Source: Rhodoferax sp. OV413
GTDB lineage: Bacteria > Pseudomonadota > Gammaproteobacteria > Burkholderiales > Burkholderiaceae_C
Direction of reading: 5' to 3'
Assembly: GCA_945861785.1 (NCBI GenBank)
Contig: CAMAWD010000004.1
Span: 62,001-126,000, forward strand
DNA: 64,000 nt
Shown: piece after piece, positions 35,938-45,027 of the stretch
How positions within the stretch are numbered: position 1 is the stretch's first letter
How the letters are laid out: the number at the start of each line of letters is the position of its first letter
Notes under the pieces: model-generated
Told to the model about the DNA's origin: nothing
What the model saw: only the letters and a program-made list of their open reading frames with translations
Databases searched by the model: none
Position numbers and translations under genes: made by a program

Positions 35938-36711
35938 ATGCCCGCGCACCTTCAGTTACTGGCCCTCGACACCAGCACCGACACGATGTCGATTGCGGTG
36001 GCGGGCATGCGCGACGGTGCGCCGCATGTGTGGGCCCATACCGGCGCTGGCGGCGCACAGGCATCAGCCACCCTGATCCCCGCCATCATGGAGCTGATGG
36101 GCCGCGCAGGCCTCGACTTCGGCGACCTCAATGTGATTGCGTTCGGTTGCGGCCCGGGCGCCTTCACCGGCCTGCGGACAGCCTGTTCGGTGGCCCAGGG
36201 CCTGGCGTTCGGGGCCCGGGTTCCGCCGGGCAGGCGGGCGCTGCAGGTGCTGCCGGTCGACACCCTGCTGGCGCTGGCTGAGCAGGCGCGCAGCGCGCAC
36301 GTGGCCGACGGCCAACCCTTGCGCGTTTTGGCCATGCTGGATGCACGCATGGACGAAATCTACGCGGCCGCGTATGCGTTTGACGGCCAGCGCTGGACGC
36401 AGCACCAGGACTGCCAGCTTGTGCGCCCGGAGAACCTCGCAGTGCCGGCGGGTTGGCTTGCGCAGGGGTTCCTGCTGGCTGGCAACGTGTTCGCCGCTTA
36501 TGGCGCGAGGCTGCCGGTTCCTGACGGCGTGCCCCGGCTGAGCGTGTTGCCGTCGGCCGCTGCCATGCTGCGACTGGCGGGCGATCTGCTGGCCCGGGGT
36601 GCTGGCGTCGAGCCTGAACACGCCTTGCCGACCTATGTGCGCGACAAAGTTGCGCAAACCACGACTGAGCGCGCTGCCTCCAAGGCTGCCTCCAATGCCT
36701 CCATCGCATGA
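35938..36711 (+). CDS. tsaB: tRNA t6A modification complex dimerization subunit TsaB
   Basis: 257-residue actin-fold protein that assembles TsaC/Sua5, TsaD and TsaE for N6-threonylcarbamoylation of tRNA. It shows LLALDTSTDTMSIAVAG, CGPGAFTGLRTACSVAQGLA and a C-terminal region ending ALPTYVRDKVAQT. ATG 35938 matches the family start. The rimI gene follows in the same direction, an order seen widely in proteobacteria, and sua5 lies 1.6 kb upstream on the same strand. Confidence 0.93.
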   Translation: MPAHLQLLALDTSTDTMSIAVAGMRDGAPHVWAHTGAGGAQASATLIPAIMELMGRAGLDFGDLNVIAFGCGPGAFTGLRTACSVAQGLAFGARVPPGRRALQVLPVDTLLALAEQARSAHVADGQPLRVLAMLDARMDEIYAAAYAFDGQRWTQHQDCQLVRPENLAVPAGWLAQGFLLAGNVFAAYGARLPVPDGVPRLSVLPSAAAMLRLAGDLLARGAGVEPEHALPTYVRDKVAQTTTERAASKAASNASIA

Positions 36712-36748
36712 CACGCCTATGGTCACCGACCACAGCTGCAGTACCCTG

Positions 36749-37216
36749 ATGAGCGCCATCCTGAAGCCCCCCGAAGTCCAGCTTGAGCCGATGCAGTTGG
36801 CGCAGCTGCCCATGGTGCTGGCCATCGAGCAACGCGCCTATGCACACCCCTGGTCGCTGGCCAATTTCCGTGACTCCCTGAATGCGGGCTACGAAGCCCG
36901 CCTGCTCACGGGGGGCTCCACGCTGATCGGGTATTTCCTGGCGATGAAGGGTGTTGACGAAGTCCATCTGCTCAACATCACGGTCGATCCGGCCTACCAG
37001 CGCCAGGGCTGGGCCCGGCTCATGCTCGATGCGCTCGCGATCTGGGCGCGTGGACAAGGCGCGCAGTGGTTGTGGCTGGAGGTGCGTGTCAGCAACCTGC
37101 AGGCGATGCAGGTGTACGAGAGCCAGGGTTACCGCCGTGTCGGGAAGCGCAAGGCGTATTACCCGAATGGTGACGGCAAGCGCGAAGACGCGGTGGTGAT
37201 GAGTTTGCGCCTGTGA
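36749..37216 (+). CDS. rimI: Ribosomal protein S18-alanine N-acetyltransferase
   Basis: GNAT acetyltransferase of 155 residues that acetylates the N-terminus of S18. It has the acetyl-CoA loop VDPAYQRQGWARLMLDAL and the RimI core EQRAYAHPWSLANF, LEVRVSNLQAMQVYESQGY. ATG 36749 fits the family N-terminus; ATG 36719 and 36695 are in-frame alternatives and no ribosome site decides. It follows tsaB closely, as in other proteobacteria. Confidence 0.9.
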   Translation: MSAILKPPEVQLEPMQLAQLPMVLAIEQRAYAHPWSLANFRDSLNAGYEARLLTGGSTLIGYFLAMKGVDEVHLLNITVDPAYQRQGWARLMLDALAIWARGQGAQWLWLEVRVSNLQAMQVYESQGYRRVGKRKAYYPNGDGKREDAVVMSLRL

Positions 37217-37348
37217 AAGCAACTGCGTGAACCACCTGACAGCTGTCCAGACGGCTTGTGCTGCGGCACGTCGCGGCGGTGGGCCGGCGCGCACCGGCGG
37301 GCTGGGCCAAAGGGCGAATTCGTCAATGCGCCCTCTGGGGGGTGTCGG

Positions 37349-38224
37349 ATGAGTCTCGATCTCGACGAGCGGCAACGCGCCATGCTGGCAGAGATGCGCA
37401 TCAAGGTCTGGTGGCCGACGCCGGTTTCTCTGGCACCGCAGTCGGCGGGTGTCTCCACGGCAGAGCGCGTGCCTGCCAGACCCGTGGCGACCCCCGCTGC
37501 GGTGGCGCCCGCGCCGAGCACAGTGCCACACGCCAAACTGGCGGGCGCGGTCGTTGCTGCGGCGGCGAAACCTGAGGCCGCGACGGCCCGGCAACCCCGG
37601 ACAGCGTTGGGCATGGACCTGGCCACGCTGGCGACCACGATTGCCGCTTGCTCCGCCTGTTCCTTGTGTGAGGGCCGCAAGGCGGCCGTGTTCCCGGTGC
37701 CACCGGTTTTTCGCCAGTCCGACTGGATGGTGGTGGGCGACCCGCCCACCGAGGACGAGGAGCGCGCCGGGGTGGCCTTCGCGGGCCAGGCCGGCCAACT
37801 GCTCGACAACATGCTGCGTGCCGTGCAGCGCACGCGTGATGGGTCCGGCGCCAGCGGTGCATGGCTGACCCACGTGGTGAAGTGCCGGCCCGCAGTGGTG
37901 CGCAATCCCAGTTCTGACGAACTCGCGTGCTGCGCGCAGTACTTGCGCCGCGAAGTGGCGCTGGTGCAACCCCGCGTCATCCTGGCGATGGGGCGCTTCG
38001 CCGCCCTGTCGCTGCTGGTCGCCACCAACCCCGAGGTCGCGAAAGTGCCTTTTGGCAAGCTGCGTGGCCAGATGCACAGTTTCGAAGGCGTTCCGGTGGT
38101 CGTGACCTACTCGCCGGCCCGTTTGCTGCGGGCCCAGGAAGACAAGGCCGGCGCCTGGGCCGACCTGTGCCTGGCACAGGCAACAGCGAACGACCAGCCG
38201 TCCGGCGCCGCGCCCGACACCTGA
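37349..38224 (+). CDS. Family 4 uracil-DNA glycosylase
   Basis: 291-residue DNA repair enzyme that removes uracil from DNA, with an iron-sulfur cluster. Cluster ligands are likely the Cys in [18 protein letters not shown] and CCAQYL. The active-site motif reads [20 protein letters not shown], in place of GEAPGxxED, and the C-terminal motif is [10 protein letters not shown] instead of the usual HPSxLLR, so the His is replaced by Tyr. The N-terminus (residues 1-110) is an Ala/Pro-rich linker. ATG 37349 is the most downstream good start; the frame is open to 37256. Confidence 0.82.
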   Translation: MSLDLDERQRAMLAEMRIKVWWPTPVSLAPQSAGVSTAERVPARPVATPAAVAPAPSTVPHAKLAGAVVAAAAKPEAATARQPRTALGMDLATLATTIAACSACSLCEGRKAAVFPVPPVFRQSDWMVVGDPPTEDEERAGVAFAGQAGQLLDNMLRAVQRTRDGSGASGAWLTHVVKCRPAVVRNPSSDELACCAQYLRREVALVQPRVILAMGRFAALSLLVATNPEVAKVPFGKLRGQMHSFEGVPVVVTYSPARLLRAQEDKAGAWADLCLAQATANDQPSGAAPDT

Positions 38225-38256
38225 CCATCCCCCACTTCTCTTGTGAAAGCAGAGCC

Positions 38257-39096
38257 ATGAATTTTGTCGACATGCTCGCAAGCGCGGAGCAGCAGAACGA
38301 ATCGATGTTGTGTGTCGGTCTCGACCCCGAACCAGCGCGTTTTCCCGGCGCCTGGAAAGGTGATGCAAGCCGTATCCTGGACTTCTGCACGGCCATCGTC
38401 GACGCGACCGCCGACCTGGTGATCGCCTTCAAGCCGCAGATCGCCTATTTTGCCGCCCACCGCGCCGAGGCCGCGCTGGAGCGTCTGGTCGCACACATGC
38501 GCCAGGTCGCGCCGCAGGTGCCGGTGATCCTGGACGCGAAGCGCGGTGACATCGGCGCCACTGCCGAGCAATACGCCATCGAGGCTTTCGAACGGTATGG
38601 TGCGGACGCGGTAACGCTGTCGCCGTTCATGGGTTTCGATTCCGTACAGCCCTACCTGAAGCGCCATGGCAAGGGCGCATTCCTGTTGTGCCGCACCTCC
38701 AATCCGGGCGGCGACGACCTGCAGAACCAGCGCCTGGCCGGACTGCCTGGTGAGCCCCTGCTGTATGAGCATATCGCCAGCCTGGCCCAAGGCCCCTGGA
38801 ACACCAATGGCCAGCTGGGCCTGGTGGTGGGCGCCACCTACCCGGCCGAAATAGCGCGGGTGCGGGTGCTGGCGCCCAGCGTGCCGCTGCTGATTCCCGG
38901 CGTGGGCGCGCAAGGTGGCGACGCGGTGGCCACGGTGCGGGCCGGCTGGCGTGCCGACGCCGGGCGCACGGTGGCGCCGATTGTGGTGAACGCGTCGCGC
39001 TCGATTCTGTACGCCTCGCCGGCGGAAGACTTTGCCACTGCGGCACGTGCCGAGGCGCGCCGGACGCGCGAGCAGTTGCAGGCGGCGCGCGGCTGA
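38257..39096 (+). CDS. pyrF: Orotidine 5'-phosphate decarboxylase, type 2
   Basis: Last step of UMP synthesis: decarboxylation of OMP. The 279-residue product has [26 protein letters not shown], the catalytic [26 protein letters not shown] and the C-terminal [12 protein letters not shown], the long type 2 form. ATG 38257 starts [12 protein letters not shown], matching relatives. It starts 33 bp after the glycosylase gene. Confidence 0.95.
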   Translation: MNFVDMLASAEQQNESMLCVGLDPEPARFPGAWKGDASRILDFCTAIVDATADLVIAFKPQIAYFAAHRAEAALERLVAHMRQVAPQVPVILDAKRGDIGATAEQYAIEAFERYGADAVTLSPFMGFDSVQPYLKRHGKGAFLLCRTSNPGGDDLQNQRLAGLPGEPLLYEHIASLAQGPWNTNGQLGLVVGATYPAEIARVRVLAPSVPLLIPGVGAQGGDAVATVRAGWRADAGRTVAPIVVNASRSILYASPAEDFATAARAEARRTREQLQAARG

Positions 39097-39166
39097 AGCG
39101 CTGCGGGTGTGGAGGCGGACAAGGTGCACGCGCCGTTTTACCTGTTGACCCATCCCGTTGTGGTGA

Positions 39167-40537
39167 TCAGCCGCGTGGTGCCGGCCCGACCTGCCCCTGC
39201 AAACGATTGACCACCCGAAAACACAACAAACAGCCGGCCACGCCGAAAAAGACCACCCCCAGGCCGTAACCCGCCAAGGCGCCCTGGGCACCATACCAGC
39301 GCTGGCCGAGCCAGACGAACGGGATCACGCCCAACGTCGAGCGCCCCCAGTTGAGTGCGGTGGAATAAAACGCGTACCCCAGGTTGTTGAACGCCGCGTT
39401 GGCGACAAACAGCGCGCCGTTGAACAAAAAACTGCCGGCCACGAAGACACAGAAGAAAACGATCAGCCCACGTGCCTGCGGTGTGGCACGAAACAGGTCA
39501 GCGATCGGACCGCCGAAAACCGCCAGCAGCACCCAGACCGCCAGCACATACACCAGCGTGACCTTGAGCGCGTCGCGCAGGGTGGACTGGACCCGGTCGA
39601 AACGCTGCGCGCCGAAATTCTGGCCGATGATGGGCCCGATTGCACCGGACATCGCGAACAACAAACCAAAGGCCACCGGGATGATGCGCTGGACCACCGC
39701 CCAGCCGGCGACCGCGTCGTCTCCGAACGCGGCCATGGTGGCGGTCACATAGGTATTTCCGACCGGGGTGGCGATCTGCGTCAACACGGCCGGCAGGCCG
39801 ATGGCCATGAACGGCCGGAATTCACGCGTCACGAAAGCCATGCTCGGCCAGGCAAACAGGTGGTGTACACGCACCAGGCCATACGCACCAGCAAGCACCA
39901 TTGCCAGCCGGGCCAGAAAGGTGGAAGCCGCCACGCCCTCGAGCCCCAGGGCCAGGCCGAAGATGAACAGCGGGTCCAGCACCACCGTCGCAGCGGCCGA
40001 AGCCAGCGTCACCGCCATGCTGCGGCGTGCGTCGCCGATCGCGCGCAGCAGGCCCGACAGGCACATGCCCAGGCCCAGCAGCGGCCAGGACGGCAACACG
40101 ATGCGCATCAGCGACACGGTGAGTTCGGCAGTGCGCCCGCGCGCGCCCAGCGCCTGCACCGCCGGCTCCAGCAACGGGTAGGCCAGGCATGCCAGTGCGG
40201 TCATCAACACCAGCACGATGGCCAGAGCCGCCCCGGCGATCTGGTTCGCCTGGGTGCGGTGCCCGCGCCCGAGCGCCCGGGCGGTGAGTGCACTGCCCGC
40301 GATGGACATGCCGATGGCCACCGAGGTGGCGAAAAACAGCAAGGTGCCCGAATACCCCATGGCGGCAGTGAGTTCGGGCTGGCCCAACAGGCCGATGTAA
40401 AACAGGCTGAGTGCCTCGACAGCAAAAACTGCCACCAGCCCAATGGCGCTGGCACCGGTCATGGTGATGACGTGGCGCAGGGTGGATCCGGTAACCAACC
40501 GGGCCGGCGCGGCTGGGGTGGCAGAACCTTCGGTCAT
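39167..40537 (-). CDS. MATE family efflux transporter
   Basis: 456-residue antiporter with about twelve transmembrane helices, of the DinF/NorM-like MATE family that exports cationic drugs or metabolites using Na+ or H+. Recognisable are LRHVITMTGASAIGLVAVFAVEAL without breaks, FYIGLLGQPELTAAMGYSG, SIAGSALTARALGRG, DPLFIFGLALGLEGVA, and the second-half repeat GNTYVTATMAAFGDDAVAGW, IGQNFGAQRFDR. It begins nine bases after proA, on the same strand, and may be co-transcribed with it. Substrate unknown. Confidence 0.9.
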   Translation of the reverse strand: MTEGSATPAAPARLVTGSTLRHVITMTGASAIGLVAVFAVEALSLFYIGLLGQPELTAAMGYSGTLLFFATSVAIGMSIAGSALTARALGRGHRTQANQIAGAALAIVLVLMTALACLAYPLLEPAVQALGARGRTAELTVSLMRIVLPSWPLLGLGMCLSGLLRAIGDARRSMAVTLASAAATVVLDPLFIFGLALGLEGVAASTFLARLAMVLAGAYGLVRVHHLFAWPSMAFVTREFRPFMAIGLPAVLTQIATPVGNTYVTATMAAFGDDAVAGWAVVQRIIPVAFGLLFAMSGAIGPIIGQNFGAQRFDRVQSTLRDALKVTLVYVLAVWVLLAVFGGPIADLFRATPQARGLIVFFCVFVAGSFLFNGALFVANAAFNNLGYAFYSTALNWGRSTLGVIPFVWLGQRWYGAQGALAGYGLGVVFFGVAGCLLCFRVVNRLQGQVGPAPRG

Positions 40538-40546
40538 CGCACCGGC

Positions 40547-41827
40547 TCAGGCGCGAACTTCGCCGTCTCCGAGAACCACGTATTTGAGGGATGTCAGCCC
40601 TTCGATGCCGACCGGTCCGCGGGCGTGGAACTTGTCGGTGCTGATGCCGATTTCGGCCCCCAGCCCGTACTCGAAGCCATCTGCGAAGCGGGTGCTCGCA
40701 TTCACCATGACACTTGCCGAATCGACCTGGCGCAGGAATTCCTGGGCGTGTTTGTGGTCGCGGGTGATGATGGCGTCGGTGTGGTGGCTGCTGTAGTGGT
40801 TGATGTGGGCGATTGCCGCATCTACCCCCGCCACGACCTTGATGCTGATGATGGGCGCGAGGTATTCCTCGTACCAGTCCTGCTCGGTTGCGTCCACGAG
40901 CATGGCACCGGAAACGCCGGCCAGCAGCGCGCGGCTGGCCGGGCAGACCCGCATTTCGACCGCCTTGGCCGCAAACACGGCACCGATGCGCTGCAGGAAT
41001 TCTGCCGCGACGCCCTGGGCGACGAGCAGGCTTTCGCTGGCGTTGCACGGGCTGTACTTCTGGGTCTTGGCGTTGTCGGCAATGCGCACCGCCATGCCGA
41101 TGTCGCAGGGGTCGTCGACGTACACGTGGCAATTGCCGTCCAGGTGTTTGAGCACCGGCACCCGGGCGTCGCGGCTGATGCGCTCGATCAGGCCCTTGCC
41201 ACCGCGCGGGATGGCCATGTCGACATACTGGGGCATGGTGATGAGATGGCCCACCACCTCGCGGTCGGTGGTCTGCACCAGTTGCACGCCGTCGGCAGGC
41301 AGGCCGTTGTCGGTCAGCGCCTGCTGCACCAGGCGCGCCAGCGCGCGGTTGGAGTCGATCGCCTCCGAGCCGCCGCGCAAGATGCAGGCGTTGCCGCTCT
41401 TGATCGACAGGCTGGCGGCCTCGATGGTCACATTGGGGCGGCTTTCGAAGACCATGGCAAACACACCAATCGGCACCCGCATCTGGCCCACACGGATGCC
41501 GCTGGGCTGCTCCTTCATGCCGACGATGTCACCGATCACATCGGGCATGGCGGCGAGCTGTTCGCAGCCTTGGGCCACGGTGTCGATGATGCGGGGGGTG
41601 AGTTTCAAGCGGTCGACCATCGGGGCGGCGAGGCCGGCGGCGGTTGCGCGGTCCAGATCTTTCTGGTTTTCCGCCTGCAGCGGGGCGGTGTTGTCCCGCA
41701 GGAGCTGGGCCAGGCGGCGCAGGCAGGCGCTGCGGGTGGCGGCACTGGCGCGGGCCATCAGCGTGGAGGCGGCGCGGGCCTGGATGCCGAGGGTTTGGGA
41801 GTAGGCGGCGGGGGTGGGCGCGTTCAT
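40547..41827 (-). CDS. proA: Glutamate-5-semialdehyde dehydrogenase
   Basis: NADPH-dependent reductase of gamma-glutamyl phosphate in proline synthesis. The 426-residue product has [42 protein letters not shown], the catalytic [14 protein letters not shown] and a C-terminus [20 protein letters not shown] stretch [17 protein letters not shown] 41827 gives [13 protein letters not shown]; there is no ribosome site, and a -10 box lies directly before it (see 41834-41839). It precedes the MATE gene. In relatives proA usually follows holA, here 3.2 kb away across an accessory patch. Confidence 0.95.
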   Translation of the reverse strand: MNAPTPAAYSQTLGIQARAASTLMARASAATRSACLRRLAQLLRDNTAPLQAENQKDLDRATAAGLAAPMVDRLKLTPRIIDTVAQGCEQLAAMPDVIGDIVGMKEQPSGIRVGQMRVPIGVFAMVFESRPNVTIEAASLSIKSGNACILRGGSEAIDSNRALARLVQQALTDNGLPADGVQLVQTTDREVVGHLITMPQYVDMAIPRGGKGLIERISRDARVPVLKHLDGNCHVYVDDPCDIGMAVRIADNAKTQKYSPCNASESLLVAQGVAAEFLQRIGAVFAAKAVEMRVCPASRALLAGVSGAMLVDATEQDWYEEYLAPIISIKVVAGVDAAIAHINHYSSHHTDAIITRDHKHAQEFLRQVDSASVMVNASTRFADGFEYGLGAEIGISTDKFHARGPVGIEGLTSLKYVVLGDGEVRA

Positions 41828-41833
41828 GGGGGG

Positions 41834-41839
41834 ATTATC
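41834..41839 (-). promoter_or_regulatory. Putative -10 box giving a leaderless proA message
   Basis: On the minus strand GATAAT ends six bases before the proA ATG (GATAAT, CCCCCC, ATG). That spacing would put transcription start at the initiation codon, and no Shine-Dalgarno is present. No good -35 box is seen at 17 bp, so the promoter is tentative. Confidence 0.35.
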
Positions 41840-41940
41840 GTGTGGTGGGTGCAGGTCGGGTCGCAAAGCTGCTGAGCCGGTAGCGGACCCTGCATCGGGG
41901 CCTGCGGCATGTTCTGGCAATAGGGTAATCATCCCTCTAT

Positions 41941-41989
41941 TGGGGTAATGAACGTGCAAAATACCTCTATTTGACTTGGCATTACCCCA
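41941..41989. promoter_or_regulatory. 10-bp inverted repeat upstream of the broken fic gene
   Basis: TGGGGTAATG at 41941-41950 and CATTACCCCA at 41980-41989 are exact inverted copies with 29 bp between them. A third partial site, GGGTAAT, lies at 41923-41929, and CCTCTATT occurs twice between. TTGACT inside the spacer could be a -35 box. This looks like an operator array controlling the fic locus, 25-90 bp before its start. Confidence 0.45.
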
Positions 41990-42014
41990 TTCCTCTCCGT
42001 TCGAATCCAGCCGC

Positions 42015-42734
42015 ATGCACTCCCTCTTGCCCGAATACCTCGCCCGGCTGCGTTTTGACACGCAGCAGTTGGCGACGTTGCGCGCGCTGGGTGAATACCG
42101 GGGCAAGTAACAACTATTTGTGGCCCAGTCACCCGAGGTTCTGAGCGATCTGCGCCAGGTGGCTGTCGTCGAGTCCACCGAGTCTTCGAACCGCCTGGAA
42201 GGCGTGGTCGTGGCAGCGCATCGGCTCAAGTCCCTGGTTCTCAAGAATGCCACGCCGCAGAGCCGGTCCGAGCAAGAGGTGGCAGGTTATCGGGATGCCT
42301 TGGGCCTGATCCACGAAAGCGCCGAGCAGATGCCGTTCTCGGAAGGCACGGTCCTGCAACTCCACGGCATCCTTTACCGCTACATGCCGCAACCGGGTGG
42401 TCGCTGGAAGGCCACGAACAACGACATCGTCGAGCGCCACCCCGATGGCAGCGCACGCATCCGCTTTCGCCCGGTCGCCGCGCATCTTGCGCCCATGATG
42501 ATGGCGGACATGATCGCGCGATACCGCACGGCGCTGGACCAGCACATGGCAGACCCGTTGGTTCTGGTGCCATTGGTCGTCCTCGATTTAGTGGCGGCTG
42601 GATGCCGGGGTGGGGACATCTTACCAGGTGGGCTGCCAGAGCTTCGCCAAGCTCCTGGAGCGTTTGCGCTTGGTGGATGCGTCCATGTTTTGGGTGAGGG
42701 GGCCTGCCCCCTCCCTGCTGTACCACCCACTTGA
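42015..42734 (+). pseudogene. Fic family protein, broken
   Basis: Reads as one frame: [20 protein letters not shown] ... GEYRGK, then TAA at 42108-42110, then [59 protein letters not shown]. This is the N-terminal half of the Fic/DOC AMP-transferase family, including the inhibitory-helix motif S-x-x-N-R-L-E-G. The expected HPFxDGNGR catalytic motif is absent: after VPLVVLDL the frame turns into Gly/Pro-rich sequence. So it has both a nonsense codon (CAA to TAA would do) and a damaged 3' half. A +1 frame continuation (TSYQVGCQSFAKLLERL) may be the remaining C-terminus. Confidence 0.75.
42696..42713. repeat. GC-rich palindrome at the end of the fic pseudogene
   Basis: GAGGGGGC and GCCCCCTC are perfect inverted copies around a 2-nt centre. 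There is no T run, so it is not a usual terminator; it may mark the break point of the fic 3' end. Confidence 0.35.
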
Positions 42735-42917
42735 CCATGAAGTCCGTACGTCAGCAGCAGTGCGTCGAAGCAGGCCTTGAACACGGCGCCGCCTGATAGG
42801 TGGTCTTTCGCCAGGTCATGGTGCCGGCGGCGACATGTCATCAGAACGTGTTCTCGTTTCGTCGAAATGGCGACACAACGCACTTGTGATGATATTGTTT
42901 TTTTTTGTTTTAAAAAA

Positions 42918-42939
42918 GCCATAATAATGTCATTATGGC
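42918..42939. promoter_or_regulatory. hipBA operator overlapping the hipB start codon
   Basis: GCCATAAT (42918-42925) and ATTATGGC (42932-42939) are perfect inverted repeats around AATGTC, and the right arm contains the hipB ATG at 42935-42937. The flank is AT-rich (runs of T and A from 42895), unlike the rest of the window. A HipB dimer at this site would block transcription and cover the start codon. HipB has no Shine-Dalgarno here. Confidence 0.6.
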
Positions 42940-43414
42940 CAAGAAAACCGCCCCTTTGCTTCCCTCCACCGACGCGTTGCTGGCCCAACTCGGGGCCCGG
43001 CTGCGCATCGCGCGCCTGCGCCGGAAACTGCCCGCCAAGCAACTGGCCGAGCGCGCAGGCATGTCGCCCATGACCTTGCGCAGCATCGAGCGCGGCGGTG
43101 CAGGCGTGACGCTCGGCGCCTACGCTGCGGTCATGCAGGTTCTGGGGCTCGAGCGCGATTTCGAATTCCTGGCCCAGGCCGATCCCGTGGGCCGTGAATT
43201 GCAGGATTCCCGTTTGCCGGCGCCCCGTCGTGCGGCCCCGGTGCCGGCCCCCGCCCCGCGCCCGGCATCGCCGAAGGAATTTCCATCCACAGCCGCAGAA
43301 CTGGGCGGCCCATGGGAAGCCCCCCCGGGGGACTGGGCCACGAACAGTGGCTTCGCCAGTTCGGAAGCCTTGTCCGCCTTGATCAAGCGCCGATCGCCAG
43401 ACATGGGCAGCTGA
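42935..43414 (+). CDS. hipB: HipB-type antitoxin, Xre family
   Basis: 159-residue DNA-binding antitoxin. The N-terminal Xre helix-turn-helix is clear (LGARLRIARLRRKLPAKQLA, RAGMSPMTLRSIERG, VTLGAYAAVMQVLGLERD). The C-terminal half is an Ala/Pro-rich tail (RAAPVPAPAPRPAS) ending LSALIKRRSPDMGS, longer than in E. coli HipB (88 residues). It lies three bases before hipA, so the two form an operon. Its start codon lies within a palindrome. Confidence 0.9.
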   Translation: MAKKTAPLLPSTDALLAQLGARLRIARLRRKLPAKQLAERAGMSPMTLRSIERGGAGVTLGAYAAVMQVLGLERDFEFLAQADPVGRELQDSRLPAPRRAAPVPAPAPRPASPKEFPSTAAELGGPWEAPPGDWATNSGFASSEALSALIKRRSPDMGS

Positions 43415-43417
43415 TCC

Positions 43418-44701
43418 ATGACCGCCACGATCGCCGTGTATGCCGACTGGGAGGGTCTCGCTGCGCCGCTGCGCCTGGGAACCCTCCACGCCCGCGCGGG
43501 CGCCGGGCACGAAGTCTTCGAGTTTGAATTCACCGCGGCCGCCCTGGCTGACCGGGCACTGGCGAACGTGCATCTGGATCCAAGGCTTGGCTTGTTTGAG
43601 GGGCCGCAGCATCCGCCACAAGGGCAGGCGGTTTTCGGCGTGTTCGCCGATGCCAGTCCGGACCGCTGGGGGCGGCTGCTCATGCAGCGGCGTCTTGAGC
43701 GGGCCCAGCGCGCCGGCGGCTCACCATCCGCAGCGCGGCTGTTCGAATCGGACTACCTCCTCGGCGTGCATGACGCCTACCGCTCCGGCGCGCTGCGCTT
43801 CAAGCGCGATGCGGGCGGCGAGTTCCTGGACAACCAGCACGGCGCCGCGGCGCCCCCGTTCATCCAGTTGCGGGCACTGCAGGCGGCCAGCCTCGCCCTG
43901 GAACGCGATGAGGACAACACCGCCCCCGATGCAGACGCGTGGTTGCGCATGCTGATCGCCCCCGGCGGGTCGCTGGGCGGCGCCCGGCCGAAGGCCAGCG
44001 TGGTGGACCCGGATGGACACCTGTGGATCGCCAAGTTTCCAAGCGCGCGTGATGAGCACGACGTGGGTGCCTGGGAGATGGTCGTGCACACGCTCGCGCA
44101 CAGCTGTGGCCTGCGCGTCACGAGGGCACTCGCGCAGCAGTTCGCGAACCCGCACCACACATTCCTCGTGCGGCGCTTCGATCGCACCAGCAGCGGCCGG
44201 CGCTTGCACTTCGCATCCGCCATGACGCTGACCGGCAGGCAGGACGGTGACGACGCCTCCACGGGTGCAAGCTACCTGGAGATCGCCCGCGTCCTGATCA
44301 ACCACGGCGCGCAAACCGACGCCGACCTGCGTGAGTTGTGGTCGCGGATCGTCTTCAACATGCTGGTGTCGAACACCGACGATCACCTGCGCAACCACGG
44401 GTTCTTGCTGGTGCCGGGCAAGGGCTGGCGGCTGTCCGAGGCTTTCGACATGAACCCGGTTCCGCATGCGCAGGGCCTGAAGCTGAACGTCAGCGAAGCG
44501 GACAACCTGCTGGACCTGGATCTGGCCAGGTCCGTGGCGCACTACTTCAGGGTCCGCAAGGACGACGCAGACAGGATCATCGCGGACTTCCAGGCCGTGG
44601 TCGCGCAATGGCCCGCGATCGCGGGCAGCCTGCAGGTGCCGCGGCGGGAGCAGGAACGCCTTGCGCCAGCGTTTCGTCTGGCGTGGGCAGCGGGCGGCTA
44701 A
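43418..44701 (+). CDS. hipA: HipA-type serine/threonine kinase toxin
   Basis: 427-residue kinase toxin of a type II toxin-antitoxin system; E. coli HipA phosphorylates GltX and stops translation. It shows the N-subdomain (VFGVFADASPDRWGRLLMQR), the ATP-site loop GGSLGGARPKASVVD (near 184-198), the catalytic loop MLVSNTDDHLRNHGFLL (near 316-330, D and N) and the FDMNP magnesium motif. Length agrees with family. Start ATG 43418 follows the hipB stop after three bases. The phosphorylation target in this lineage is unknown. Confidence 0.92.
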   Translation: MTATIAVYADWEGLAAPLRLGTLHARAGAGHEVFEFEFTAAALADRALANVHLDPRLGLFEGPQHPPQGQAVFGVFADASPDRWGRLLMQRRLERAQRAGGSPSAARLFESDYLLGVHDAYRSGALRFKRDAGGEFLDNQHGAAAPPFIQLRALQAASLALERDEDNTAPDADAWLRMLIAPGGSLGGARPKASVVDPDGHLWIAKFPSARDEHDVGAWEMVVHTLAHSCGLRVTRALAQQFANPHHTFLVRRFDRTSSGRRLHFASAMTLTGRQDGDDASTGASYLEIARVLINHGAQTDADLRELWSRIVFNMLVSNTDDHLRNHGFLLVPGKGWRLSEAFDMNPVPHAQGLKLNVSEADNLLDLDLARSVAHYFRVRKDDADRIIADFQAVVAQWPAIAGSLQVPRREQERLAPAFRLAWAAGG

Positions 44702-44767
44702 GCTGGGTCTGGAGCGGAATGCCACAGAGCCATAGACTCGGTGTTCCTGATGCCAGCGGACTACGAA

Positions 44768-44996
44768 ATGAAAAGTGCACTTTTCGTCGATTTCGACAAC
44801 GCTTATTCGGGGACACGAATTTCGAAGTGGCAACGACAACGTGGCAGTCTTGAGCAGCCGCTTCATTGAAAGCATGCGGGTGATTTGCGAGGGTGAACAG
44901 ATTGCGTTGGCGGAAACCATGGAGGCTGCGCTTCGCGAATGGAGCTCGGCGGCGGTCCATCGACATGGCCTGCTGCCAGTCAATGCCATTTCCTAA
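44768..44996 (+). pseudogene. NYN-domain protein remnant fused to unknown sequence
   Basis: ATG 44768 begins MKSALFVDFDNAYSG, which closely resembles the start of NYN/PIN-like nuclease proteins (FVDFDN with the metal-binding Asp). After 15 codons the reading diverges and ends at TGA 44867-44869. A different frame continues on the same strand to 44996 (NDNVAVLSSRFIESMRVICE, ALAETMEAALREWSSAAV) with an unknown, protein-like tail. I read this as a gene broken by a deletion or frameshift; the join could also be an insertion scar. Confidence 0.4.
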
Positions 44997-45027
44997 GTGC
45001 TGACCGTGCCGGCTGGCACGCGCCTGT

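Noticed and set aside
42740..42895. Insertion-sequence remnant between fic and hipB
   Set aside because: Short protein-like strings occur on both strands but none matches a transposase I know and no terminal repeats or target duplications are seen.
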